A stretch of DNA of 64,000 nucleotides from an uncultured Clostridia bacterium (GTDB lineage: Bacteria; Bacillota; Clostridia; Monoglobales; Monoglobaceae): contig CAKSFQ010000003.1 of the NCBI GenBank assembly GCA_934454115.1, forward strand, positions 1 through 64,000. The letters run 5' to 3'. Shown here in pieces: positions 24,549 to 32,675 of the stretch; the first letter of the stretch is position 1; each line of letters begins with the position of its first letter. A program made the translations under genes and the position numbers. The notes below the pieces were generated by a model that worked only from the letters and a program-made list of their open reading frames with translations, ran no database searches and was not told the origin of the DNA.

Positions 24549-25075
24549 TACCGAATATTCTGACGACCGCCAGATTGCTTTTGGTACCGATTTTTGTGTA
24601 CCTTGTGCTTGGTGCGCAAAATTTGCCGGGTGCGGCAGCGGTTTTTGTGCTGTCCGGCGTAACGGATGTGGTAGATGGGTATATTGCCAGACATTTTAAT
24701 ATGATAACAAACTTTGGTAAGATTTATGATCCGTTTGTGGACAAGCTGATGCAGATTGCGGTGATCGTCTCGCTTGCCATTGCCAGAATTGTTCCCTATT
24801 GGATCATTTTGGTTGTACTTTTGAAAGAGGTCAGCATGATTGTCATTGGCGGCATTTTGTATCTCAAAAAGATTGTAGTGCATTCTAATTGGTACGGCAA
24901 AGCGGCAACCGTGATCTTTTATGCGATTGTCTTTCTGATGATTTTGTGGAGTGATATGCCGCATGTATGGTCTACGGTTCTGCTGGTGATTATGATTGCA
25001 GCCATGGCCTTCTCGGCCGGTGCTTATTTGGTCGATACGGTGCGGCACTATGATGTAAAGCGCGTTTTAAAGTAG
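24545..25075 (+). CDS. pgsA: CDP-diacylglycerol-glycerol-3-phosphate phosphatidyltransferase
   Basis: 176 residues, integral membrane enzyme that makes phosphatidylglycerol phosphate. The CDP-alcohol phosphotransferase motif D-G-x2-A-R-x8-G-x3-D-x3-D is fully present (from VDGYIARHFN to GKIYDPFVDKLMQ, about residues 40-65). About five to six membrane helices. GGAGG lies 6 bp before the ATG. It overlaps the thioesterase by 4 bp and ends just before a terminator. Confidence 0.92.
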   Translation: MIPNILTTARLLLVPIFVYLVLGAQNLPGAAAVFVLSGVTDVVDGYIARHFNMITNFGKIYDPFVDKLMQIAVIVSLAIARIVPYWIILVVLLKEVSMIVIGGILYLKKIVVHSNWYGKAATVIFYAIVFLMILWSDMPHVWSTVLLVIMIAAMAFSAGAYLVDTVRHYDVKRVLK

Positions 25076-25091
25076 GGTTGTTGAAAAAATT

Positions 25092-25122
25092 ATGACCGGC
25101 TGAGTGTGCAGCCGGTCATTTT
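25092..25122 (+). terminator. Terminator after pgsA
   Basis: ATGACCGGCTG (25092-25102) pairs with CAGCCGGTCAT (25109-25119), followed by four T. The next gene starts only 17 bp later, so it must use a promoter within pgsA or read-through. Confidence 0.8.
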
Positions 25123-25138
25123 GCGGGTGAGATACTGT

Positions 25139-26713
25139 ATGAAACAAGAAAAAGAATACCATGTTTTGCGGCTGGTTAAAAATTTAAAGTATCGGCTGGT
25201 GTGGCAGGGAATTTTGGTCGGCGTCGCCGCCGGTGTGATTGTCTCGCTTTACCGGCTTTTGCTCAGCCGTGCGGAGCTGTTTTCCAAAATGATTTATGCG
25301 GCCGCAAAAGCACATGCGTGGACGGTTGTCATGGTGTTTGCCTTGCTGATTCTGATCGGAATTTTTGTGGGATATTTAGCGGAAAAAGAACCCATGATTA
25401 AGGGCAGCGGTATTCCGCAGGTCGAGGGACAGATTTTAGGTTTTTTTCAGGTTTCGTGGTGGCGGATCATGTTGGGAAAGATTGCAGGCGGCGCATTGGC
25501 AATCGGCGCCGGGCTATCGCTTGGCAGAGAGGGTCCCTCCATTCAGCTGGGTGCGGCGGCCGGTGAAGGCATTGCCAAGGGACTTAGGCGTGATGAGACC
25601 GAAAAACGGTATCTTTTAACTTGCGGCGCCAGCGCCGGATTGGCTGCGGCGTTTAATGCGCCGCTTGCCGGGATGCTGTTTTCTCTGGAGGAGGTTCATA
25701 AAAATTTCTCGGTCAGTGTGCTTTTGTCGGCGCTGTCCTCGGCGGTCACGGCAGATGTAGTCAGCAAGCTGTTTTTTGGAATGGATTCGGTGTTCGGCAG
25801 CCACATGCTCAGCCCTCTGCCGCTCCGCTATTATCTGTATCTGCCGTTGTTAGGGATTATCCTTGGCGTTTGCGGCTGGATTTATAACAACACGCTGCTC
25901 GCCGCGCAGCAAGCCTATCGAAGGATTACGTTTCTAAAGCGCCCTTATGTGATGGTAATTCCGTTCCTGTTTGCCGGGCTTTTTGGATTTTGCCTGCCGG
26001 AGATTACCGGCGGCGGTCACGGCGTGGTGGAGGCTCTGCTTACCCATAAGCTAGCGCTGGGGACGATGGTTTTATTGCTTGTCGCAAAGTTTTTGTTTTC
26101 GATGATTTCGTTTGGAAGCGGTGCGCCGGGGGGAATTTTCTTTCCGTTATTGGTGCTGGGCGCATTGGCGGGCAGCATTTTCGCAAAGATGATCGGGCTC
26201 GATGAAGAATATTTTATCAACTTTGTGTTTTTGGGCATGGTTGGCATGTTTACGGCGATTGTACGCGCACCGGTTACCGGGATTGTTTTGATCGTGGAAA
26301 TGTCGGGTTCGCTGACCCAGATGCTGACCGTTTCCCTGGTGGCGGTTTGTGCCTATCTGATGGCGGATCTGATGGGTGCAAAGCCGATCTATGAATCGCT
26401 GCTTGCCAATATGAGAAAGACGGCGCCGCATGCGCCGGAGGAATATGCGGAAACAGAACGTGTCCTTTTGAATTTTGCGGTTGAGACGGGCTGTACTGCC
26501 GACCAAAAGAGGATTGACGAGTTAAAGTGGCCGGATCGCTGTCTTTTAGTCAGCGTCACCCGCGGCGAAGAGGAAATCATTCCACATGGTGACACCAAAA
26601 TGCAGACAGGGGATTATGTGGTGGTGCTTTGCCCGAAGGAACGGGAGAGCTTTTGCCGTAAGCGTCTGCAGCGGCAGTTTGGGCGCATGGGAGTCCGGAA
26701 AAGGAAAATATAA
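25139..26713 (+). CDS. ClC-family chloride/proton antiporter with TrkA-C domain
   Basis: 524 residues. The ClC membrane domain (about 1-430) shows GSGIPQVEG, SLGREGPSIQLG (with the gating glutamate) and GAPGGIFFPLLVLG. The LEEVHKNF segment keeps the second glutamate that carries protons in exchangers, so it should be an H+/Cl- antiporter and not a channel. A cytosolic TrkA-C-like domain (about 440-515, ending MQTGDYVVVLCP) may bind a regulatory ligand. The ATG at 25139 has only a weak GGTGAG site. Monocistronic between two terminators. Confidence 0.9.
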   Translation: MKQEKEYHVLRLVKNLKYRLVWQGILVGVAAGVIVSLYRLLLSRAELFSKMIYAAAKAHAWTVVMVFALLILIGIFVGYLAEKEPMIKGSGIPQVEGQILGFFQVSWWRIMLGKIAGGALAIGAGLSLGREGPSIQLGAAAGEGIAKGLRRDETEKRYLLTCGASAGLAAAFNAPLAGMLFSLEEVHKNFSVSVLLSALSSAVTADVVSKLFFGMDSVFGSHMLSPLPLRYYLYLPLLGIILGVCGWIYNNTLLAAQQAYRRITFLKRPYVMVIPFLFAGLFGFCLPEITGGGHGVVEALLTHKLALGTMVLLLVAKFLFSMISFGSGAPGGIFFPLLVLGALAGSIFAKMIGLDEEYFINFVFLGMVGMFTAIVRAPVTGIVLIVEMSGSLTQMLTVSLVAVCAYLMADLMGAKPIYESLLANMRKTAPHAPEEYAETERVLLNFAVETGCTADQKRIDELKWPDRCLLVSVTRGEEEIIPHGDTKMQTGDYVVVLCPKERESFCRKRLQRQFGRMGVRKRKI

Positions 26714-26752
26714 AAAAGGATTGCTGCGGCTTTCGCTGCGGCAATCCTTTTT
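26712..26752 (+). terminator. Convergent terminator between clc and glmS
   Basis: AAAAAAGGATTGC (26712-26724) pairs with GCAATCCTTTTT (26741-26752), with an inner GC-rich loop that can extend the stem. Both genes end within 10 bp. Confidence 0.88.
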
Positions 26753-26761
26753 CTGCTTTGG

Positions 26762-28588
26762 TTATTCTACCGTAACAGATTTTGCAAGGTTACGGGGTTT
26801 GTCGATGTCTAAGCCCTTTAAGGAGGCAACATAATAGGCAAACAACTGCAGTGGAATGACCATTTCGGACGGAGCGGTAAGAGAACCGCAGTCCGGAACA
26901 TAAATCACGTGATCCGCTTCCTTGGCAATCTCGGTATGTCCTTCCTTGGCGATGGCAATCACGACGGCGCCGCGTGCCTTGACCTCTTTGATGTTGCTGA
27001 GCATCTTATCATACAGGGTGTCCACGCCGCAAAGGGCAACAACAACCGTTCCCTTTTCGATCAGGGCAATGGTGCCATGCTTTAATTCGCCGGCCGCATA
27101 GGCCTCGGAATGAATATAGGAGATTTCCTTCAGCTTTAAGGAGCCCTCTAAGGCAACTGCATAATCCAGGGTACGGCCTAAGAAGAAGATGCTCTTGCTG
27201 TTATAGTGCAGAGAGGCAGTGTACTGGATTTCGCCCTTGTTACTAAGAATTGCTTCAACGCGATCCGGCAAGGTCTCCAAATCCTTTAAATAAGAGGCCA
27301 TCTTGCCGTCCGTGAGCAGCTTGCGCTCTTGCGCAATGTAGAGTGAGAGCAGGTAGATGGCGGTCAGCTGCGTGCTGTATGCCTTGGTGGTTGCCACGGC
27401 GATTTCCGGCCCGGCCCAGGTGTAGAGAACGTCATCGGCCTCACGGGCTATGGCGCTGCCGACCGCGTTGACAATCGCAAAGGTGCGTGCGCCAAGATTC
27501 CTGGCTTCACGCATGGCAGCAATGGTGTCGGCAGTTTCGCCGGACTGGCTGATGACGATTACCAGAGAATGCTCGTCTACAATGGGGTTCATATAGCGAA
27601 ATTCCGATGCAATCGAAGCCTCTACCGGAATACGCAGCATCTGCTCGATGACGTATTTCCCGACCACGCCAACATGATAGGCACTGCCGCAGGCAACAAC
27701 GTAGATACGGTTGACCGTGCGCAGATAGTCTGCGGTAAGTGAGATGTCGTCTAAAACGATGCGCCCGTCCTTGATGCGGGGACTGATCGTATCGCGCAGC
27801 GCTCTTGGCTGCTCCATGATTTCCTTGAACATAAAATGCTCATAGCCGCCCTTTTCCGCCGCGGAGATGTCCCAGTTCACTTTGAAAACTTCTTTATGGA
27901 CTTCCTCACGGTCGGTGTTATAGATTTTTACCGCGTCGGCGCCAAGCAGAACGATTTCGTTATTTTCCAGGAAATAGACGTTGCGGGTATGGGACAAAAT
28001 AGCCGGAATGTCAGAGGCGATAAAGTTTTCTCCTTCGCCAAGGCCGACAATCAGCGGACTTTCCTTGCGGACAGCGACAAAGGTGTCAGGGGTGTCGGCA
28101 CAGAGAATACCGAGCGCATAAGAGCCTTCGACCTTTTGAATGACCTTGGTGACAGTATCGATGATATCACCATCATAATAATATTCAACCAGGTGTGCAA
28201 TGACTTCGGTATCGGTTTCTGAAATAAAAGAAAATCCCTTTTGGATAAGAAATTCACGCAGACGAATATAGTTTTCGATAATGCCGTTATGCACCACCGC
28301 GAATCGGCCGGAATTACTCAGATGCGGATGCGAATTGGTATCGGACGGTTCGCCGTGGGTTGCCCAGCGTGTGTGGCCGATGCCGACCGTGCCGATCATT
28401 GATTTTCCGCCGTTAATCTTCTCGGAGAGAATCGCCAGTCTGCCCTTGGATTTTTTGACATCGATGCCGTCCGGCGTCATCACGGCGACTCCGGCGGAGT
28501 CATAACCGCGGTATTCCAGCTTGCTAAGACCGTCTAATAGAATCGGCGCTGCCTGCTTACTTCCAACATAACCTACAATTCCACACAT
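26762..28588 (-). CDS. glmS: Glutamine-fructose-6-phosphate aminotransferase (isomerizing)
   Basis: 608 residues, typical length. It converts fructose-6-P and glutamine to glucosamine-6-P, the first step to UDP-GlcNAc and cell wall. N-terminal glutaminase: Met is followed by nucleophile Cys2 (MCGIVGYVGSKQAAP) and GHTRWATHGEP. Two SIS domains follow, with VIVISQSGETADTIAA and the C-terminal DKPRNLAKSVTVE. The ATG at 28588 with GGAG upstream is fixed by the Cys2 requirement; longer in-frame readings run into the leader. The leader is only about 97 bp and carries no glmS ribozyme, but has a possible pseudoknot. Confidence 0.97.
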   Translation of the reverse strand: MCGIVGYVGSKQAAPILLDGLSKLEYRGYDSAGVAVMTPDGIDVKKSKGRLAILSEKINGGKSMIGTVGIGHTRWATHGEPSDTNSHPHLSNSGRFAVVHNGIIENYIRLREFLIQKGFSFISETDTEVIAHLVEYYYDGDIIDTVTKVIQKVEGSYALGILCADTPDTFVAVRKESPLIVGLGEGENFIASDIPAILSHTRNVYFLENNEIVLLGADAVKIYNTDREEVHKEVFKVNWDISAAEKGGYEHFMFKEIMEQPRALRDTISPRIKDGRIVLDDISLTADYLRTVNRIYVVACGSAYHVGVVGKYVIEQMLRIPVEASIASEFRYMNPIVDEHSLVIVISQSGETADTIAAMREARNLGARTFAIVNAVGSAIAREADDVLYTWAGPEIAVATTKAYSTQLTAIYLLSLYIAQERKLLTDGKMASYLKDLETLPDRVEAILSNKGEIQYTASLHYNSKSIFFLGRTLDYAVALEGSLKLKEISYIHSEAYAAGELKHGTIALIEKGTVVVALCGVDTLYDKMLSNIKEVKARGAVVIAIAKEGHTEIAKEADHVIYVPDCGSLTAPSEMVIPLQLFAYYVASLKGLDIDKPRNLAKSVTVE

Positions 28589-28609
28589 AAATTGGTCTCC
28601 ATTCCGCCG

Positions 28610-28667
28610 CCCTGCATCGGCAAATTTTTGATCGTCTCTTATCGGCAGGGTAGAATCATAAGAGACG
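28610..28667 (-). promoter_or_regulatory. Possible H-type pseudoknot in the glmS leader
   Basis: On the minus strand, stem 1 is CGTCTCTTAT (28667-28658) with ATAAGAGACG (28642-28633), 10 perfect pairs. Its loop holds CCCTGC (28650-28645), which is complementary to GCAGGG (28615-28610), 20 bp before the glmS start and next to the ribosome site. Reading stem 1 from the plus strand gives a hairpin followed by T5, like a terminator for antisense RNA. Folding and function are inferred. Confidence 0.45.
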
Positions 28668-28685
28668 TTTTTATCGTTTTTTGCG

Positions 28686-29897
28686 CTATTTTGATTTGTG
28701 CGCCGTGTGATACCATTCCTTTTCGGTGTGGTAAAGCGCACCAAGGATACCGGTCGGAATCCAGCTAATCAGGTAGGCAAAAAGACCGGGTATATGTAAG
28801 ATCGTTTTTGCGTTCCATTTTCGGTCGCGAACCAGCCCCAAAAGGATGCAGAACAACATACCAAGCAGGTAAAAATTCAGCAATAAAAAAGTCAATGGCT
28901 GCGCCCAGAATGATACGGGTGCGGCTGCTTTTCCACACCATAGCTGATGGATTGCTGCGGCGTCAAGCAAAAGGAGCAGAAGAAAGCAGAGCGGCATCAA
29001 AAGATTGCTCCAAAAACGGAGGAAACCGCCGAACTGTCCGCGGCGCAGCATCTTGCCGCCATAGTCGCGCTGTACCTGCGTAATTCCCTGCGTCCAGCGC
29101 ATGCGCTGATGCAGAGAGACAGAAAACGAGGTCGGCTTTTCATCATAGACCACGGCCCTTGGTACATAGCAGATCTTCTTTCCGCCAAGCGTCAGCTGCG
29201 CAGTATACTCCGCATCCTCAGCCAGGGTGTGTGTTTGCCAGGGGATTTCATCCAAAAGCTTGTGTGACAGGGCAAAGCCGGTGCCGCCCAGACTGCAGCC
29301 GAGACCGAGACGGTGATAGCCCATCTGCAGCATACGGTTGCTGATCCAGTACCATAGTGCGTAGGAATGTGAAATCCAGCTATCGTTCGGATTCTTGGTA
29401 TCAATATAGCCTTGCACGGCAGACGCACCGCTTTGCAATGCCTCATTCAATTCTGCAAAAAAGCGGGGATCGGCGATATTGTCCGCATCAAGAACTGCAA
29501 AGGCGTCATAATGCTCTTTTGCGGTATACAATAAAGAAAGGGCGCTTGCTAACACATAGCCCTTGCCGGCATTGTCGGGATTTTGGATTACCAGAACGTT
29601 TGCGCCCCAGGCGGCGGCAACCTGTTCGGTACAATCTGTGCAGCGATCCGCTGCCACAAACACGTGAAGATGCGATGCCGGATAGTCCTGCGTCTGCAGG
29701 CTGCGCAGCAAATCGCCGAGGACACCGGCCTCGTTATGTGCCGGAATCACAACGGCAAATCGGGTGCAGTCGCCGTTCCCCTTTTTCACCGGCGGTGAAA
29801 AAAGGGAAAAGAATCCGATGGCAAGGTAGTAGACACCAATCAGAAACACAGTAATTTGAAGAAAGACAGAGACTGCATTTGCGATATCATGCGGCAC
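28686..29897 (-). CDS. Family 2 glycosyltransferase, membrane-bound processive type
   Basis: 403 residues. An N-terminal helix (about 8-35) precedes a GT-A domain: RFAVVIPAHNEAGVL, the DADNIAD metal-binding DxD, TLAEDAEYT as the acceptor-side ED, and QRMRWTQG as the QxxRW processivity motif. Three C-terminal helices follow. This is the layout of cellulose, hyaluronan and poly-GlcNAc synthase-like enzymes. The start is GTG at 29897, preferred because AGGAGG is 6 bp upstream; the TTG further upstream would put the ribosome site inside the gene. With glmS 97 bp downstream, an amino-sugar polymer is a reasonable guess. Confidence 0.88.
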   Translation of the reverse strand: MPHDIANAVSVFLQITVFLIGVYYLAIGFFSLFSPPVKKGNGDCTRFAVVIPAHNEAGVLGDLLRSLQTQDYPASHLHVFVAADRCTDCTEQVAAAWGANVLVIQNPDNAGKGYVLASALSLLYTAKEHYDAFAVLDADNIADPRFFAELNEALQSGASAVQGYIDTKNPNDSWISHSYALWYWISNRMLQMGYHRLGLGCSLGGTGFALSHKLLDEIPWQTHTLAEDAEYTAQLTLGGKKICYVPRAVVYDEKPTSFSVSLHQRMRWTQGITQVQRDYGGKMLRRGQFGGFLRFWSNLLMPLCFLLLLLLDAAAIHQLWCGKAAAPVSFWAQPLTFLLLNFYLLGMLFCILLGLVRDRKWNAKTILHIPGLFAYLISWIPTGILGALYHTEKEWYHTAHKSK

Positions 29898-29920
29898 GAG
29901 ATCCCTCCTCAACTTTCTTT

Positions 29921-29949
29921 ATTATAATACAGATGTCGGTTATTTGCAA
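29921..29949 (-). promoter_or_regulatory. Promoter of the glycosyltransferase gene
   Basis: On the minus strand TTGCAA (29949-29944), 17 bp, TATAAT (29926-29921), 23 bp before the start. It could also drive glmS. Confidence 0.78.
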
Positions 29950-29959
29950 GACGGATAGA

Positions 29960-30457
29960 TTACAGTTTTTTTACACTTTTTACGACAAGATAGATAAATC
30001 CGGCCACCAGGTAAATCGCGATGCCGATCATCGGGATACGGATATTCCAGTAAGAGGAAACCGTCAGCGCGGGATTTGAGAAAAGCTTTTGCGCGCACTG
30101 TTCCATGATTGGACGCAGTTTATTAAACAGGGCAAGCCAAAGTCCCACGCCGGTGCATGCAATCATAAAATAGCCATAGTGACGGGCACGCAGCGCATTC
30201 TGAAAGATGCCGGCCTTTGCGAGGGAAAACAGCGCCACGGCACATACGGCAAATACAGCCGTGAAAACCCACATAGCGCCCTGCATGTATAAAATGGTAG
30301 AGCTGCTGCGGTAGCCCTGGCGAATGCCAAGCAGTATAAAAATGGCAAGCAGACTCCAGCCCAGGTTAATCATATACCAGTTGGCCAGACGATCATTTTG
30401 TTCACGCCGGGACATGCCCTGCGTACGGGTTGGTTTTTGATGGTTCTTCTTTTTCAT
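29960..30457 (-). CDS. Four-helix membrane protein, unknown function
   Basis: 165 residues. A basic N-terminus (MKKKNHQKPTRTQGMSRREQ) is followed by four predicted membrane helices at about 30-48, 60-82, 93-112 and 137-160. No family motif is recognised. The ATG at 30457 has AAAGG 9 bp upstream; in-frame ATGs further upstream overlap the rsmE end and lack ribosome sites. It is 16 bp after rsmE and probably the last gene of the heat-shock/prmA/rsmE transcript. Its function cannot be read from context. Confidence 0.65.
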   Translation of the reverse strand: MKKKNHQKPTRTQGMSRREQNDRLANWYMINLGWSLLAIFILLGIRQGYRSSSTILYMQGAMWVFTAVFAVCAVALFSLAKAGIFQNALRARHYGYFMIACTGVGLWLALFNKLRPIMEQCAQKLFSNPALTVSSYWNIRIPMIGIAIYLVAGFIYLVVKSVKKL

Positions 30458-30473
30458 CGGTATCATCCTTTCT

Positions 30474-31217
30474 CTATATCTCATCATATTCATACATCAT
30501 CATGGAAATGATTGCAGACGCCACCGTCTCTGTGCGCAAAATGCGGCGTCCAAGACCGATCATGCAAAGTCCGGCCTCCTTGGCAAGCGCTGCCTCTTCA
30601 TCGGAAAAACCGCCCTCCGGGCCGATCAGCACACCAACGTGTACGGGAGAGACCGCTTGCAGCACACGTTTTAAGGAACGGTCGCCGCTATGTCCCAGTT
30701 CCTCATAGGGCATTAGCGCAAGGTCAAAGCCGCGCAGGGCGCCGAGCGCCTCTTTGAATGACATGGACTTTGCAACGTGCGGTACCAGACCGCGGCCGCA
30801 TTGTTTGGCGGCCTCTTTGGAGACCTTATTCCAGCGTTTTTGCTTTTCAAGCTCCTTTTTTTCATTGTCCAGCTTTGCAACGCAGCGCTGCATGGCGGTC
30901 GGAACAATGGCATACACGCCGAGTTCCACCGATTTTTGAATGATGGATTCCATCTTTCCGGATTTGGGAATCCCTTGAAAAATCGTAATCTTAAGCTTTG
31001 GCTCCTGAAGGGAAAACCGTTTTTCGATGATGTGCGCGGTGCACTCTTTGGCGTCAAGAGCGGTCAGCGCGGCGGTGTATTCGTAGCCGGTGCCGTCAAA
31101 GAGCAGCACACGGTCGCCGGGCTTTAGCCGAAGCACCCGTGTAATGTGCGCGGCATCCTCTAAAATGACGGCGGTATCGCCGTTAATATTCGATGGCTCT
31201 GTAAAAAAACGGCGCAT
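30474..31217 (-). CDS. rsmE: 16S rRNA (uracil-1498-N3) methyltransferase
   Basis: 247 residues, full length. An N-terminal PUA-like domain (about 1-70, opening MRRFFTEPSNINGD) precedes a SPOUT methyltransferase domain. The knot region shows IGPEGGFSDEEAALA and then LGRRILRTETVASAI, the classic RsmE SAM site. The ATG at 31217 with AAGGAG is clear, although the frame stays open for 88 codons upstream through the inserted repeat element. In Bacillota rsmE usually follows prmA directly; here a 279-bp element separates them. Confidence 0.95.
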   Translation of the reverse strand: MRRFFTEPSNINGDTAVILEDAAHITRVLRLKPGDRVLLFDGTGYEYTAALTALDAKECTAHIIEKRFSLQEPKLKITIFQGIPKSGKMESIIQKSVELGVYAIVPTAMQRCVAKLDNEKKELEKQKRWNKVSKEAAKQCGRGLVPHVAKSMSFKEALGALRGFDLALMPYEELGHSGDRSLKRVLQAVSPVHVGVLIGPEGGFSDEEAALAKEAGLCMIGLGRRILRTETVASAIISMMMYEYDEI

Positions 31218-31234
31218 ATAAAACGCTCCTTCCT

Positions 31235-31513
31235 TTAGCCGAAAGAGAGTAATCCGAACCCGCCTGAAAAGGTGAAATTTCGGCATCTTTTGGCTTGTCA
31301 TCGATGCTCCGCGCCGAGCCTTGCTGCATCTTCCGCACCAAAATCTGCTCAAAATTGAATCCTTTTCAGGTCGTAGAATTTTGAGAGAGCGGATTTTTGG
31401 TTGCTGCATAAGCAAAAACGGAGGTAATCCTAACGGATTGCCGAGTATTGGGCGCAGCGAAAGCGGAAATCCGCCTCTCAAAATCGGAGTTCGGATTACT
31501 CCCTTTCGGCTAA
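31235..31513. mobile_element. MITE-like element with 25-bp terminal inverted repeats
   Basis: TTAGCCGAAAGAGAGTAATC... at 31235-31259 is matched by the reverse complement of 31489-31513 with one mismatch in 25. Inside are two further perfect or near-perfect hairpins: CCTGAAAAGG (31263-31272) with CCTTTTCAGG (31361-31370), and 31378-31396 with 31467-31484 (ATTTTGAGAG...). The whole 279 bp can fold as a three-way junction. A degenerate internal copy of the end sequence lies at 31421-31437. No transposase is encoded. The ends read TA-GCC...GGC-TA, compatible with a TA target duplication. It sits 1 bp from the rsmE ribosome site. Confidence 0.75.
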
Positions 31514-31631
31514 CGTATTGACGAGCATTTTTACGCAGGATTGCGACAAATTTGCTTTTTTAGACCACATCGGCTCTTTTAAAACAACGCACCTATCATA
31601 TCACAAAGGGCGGCATATTGCAAGCGCTATT

Positions 31632-32597
31632 TTATGCCGGGCGGCAGGTGATGGCCGCCCAGTCGTCATCCTTGCGGATGCACTGAATCAAAAGACCGGC
31701 TTTTTCCAGCGCGGCGGTGACCTCGTCTAGCCGTTCTAAGATAATACCGGAGCAGATAAAGGTTCCGTCCTCTTTTATAAACTTTTTGACAAAGCCGGAA
31801 AGTCCGATAATGACATCGGCAACAATGTTCGCGATGACAACGTCATAGGCGCCGAGTTGTTCCTGCAGCTTGGGGTCGGTTAGAATATCACCGGCCATGA
31901 CATGATAATTCTCGTCGGTCAGATGGTTGAGCCTTAGATTGCGGTAGGCAACGTCAACGGCGTTGGGGTCAATATCGATTGCGGTGGCAGACTGTGCGCC
32001 GAGCAGGAGCGCAATAATGGACAAAATGCCGGAGCCGCAGCCAAGATCCAAAACGGTGTCGCCCTTTTTCAGGTGTTTTTCAATTTCCTCGATACAAAAG
32101 CGGGTGCTGGGATGCGAGCCGGTTCCGAAACTCATTCCCGGATTTACGGTAAAGACCGCTTTGCCCTCAGTGTTTTCGGCCGTTTCCCATGCCGGCTGAA
32201 TCAGGATTTTTTCTCCGACAGGAATCGGATGGAAGTACTGTTTCCATATCTCCGACCAGTCCTCGTCTTTCACCTTATCGGTGGTGATGGAGAGCGTGCC
32301 GTACTGACCGTCATCGTCCATCTGCTTTAATTCCTGCATACTGCTGCGGATGGCGGCAAGCTGTTCCAGACCGGTCATGCCATCGGAGAGATAAAGGGTG
32401 ATGACGGTGTCAGCGTCTTTCAGACGCTCTAATTCTTCGTCGACGTAGTCCCAATATTGGCGGTTTTGCTCCAAAAATTCTTTAAAATCGTCTTTGTCGG
32501 CAATCTCGATTCCGCTGATGCCAAGCTCCAGCAGTCTGCCGCTGACCGGGTCAATGCCGGCCGCCGTTGTGGTAATGCAAACTTTAATCCAATCCAT
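31632..32597 (-). CDS. prmA: Ribosomal protein L11 methyltransferase
   Basis: 321 residues. An N-terminal substrate-recognition domain (about 1-110) precedes a class I SAM methyltransferase core. FGTGSHPSTRFCIEEIE and motif I VLDLGCGSGILSI are diagnostic, and VIANIVADVI is the post-motif PrmA signature. It trimethylates ribosomal protein L11. The ATG at 32597 has AAGGATG 7 bp upstream. It follows dnaJ in the standard hrcA-grpE-dnaK-dnaJ-prmA-rsmE order. Confidence 0.95.
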   Translation of the reverse strand: MDWIKVCITTTAAGIDPVSGRLLELGISGIEIADKDDFKEFLEQNRQYWDYVDEELERLKDADTVITLYLSDGMTGLEQLAAIRSSMQELKQMDDDGQYGTLSITTDKVKDEDWSEIWKQYFHPIPVGEKILIQPAWETAENTEGKAVFTVNPGMSFGTGSHPSTRFCIEEIEKHLKKGDTVLDLGCGSGILSIIALLLGAQSATAIDIDPNAVDVAYRNLRLNHLTDENYHVMAGDILTDPKLQEQLGAYDVVIANIVADVIIGLSGFVKKFIKEDGTFICSGIILERLDEVTAALEKAGLLIQCIRKDDDWAAITCRPA

Positions 32598-32631
32598 GGT
32601 ATCATCCTTCCGTTTTATTGATAACACGGCG

Positions 32632-32660
32632 AAAACGCCGAACGATTCCGCCGGCGTTTT
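32632..32660 (-). terminator. Weak terminator or attenuator between dnaJ and prmA
   Basis: On the minus strand AAAACGCCG (32660-32652) pairs with CGGCGTTTT (32640-32632), but only four T follow. It may reduce transcription from the heat-shock genes into prmA. Confidence 0.55.
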
Positions 32661-32675
32661 ACGTGTATTTTTGGT

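Noticed and set aside
28589..28685. A glmS ribozyme upstream of glmS
   Set aside because: The gap is only 97 bp and lacks the ribozyme core and the expected length of about 170 nt.
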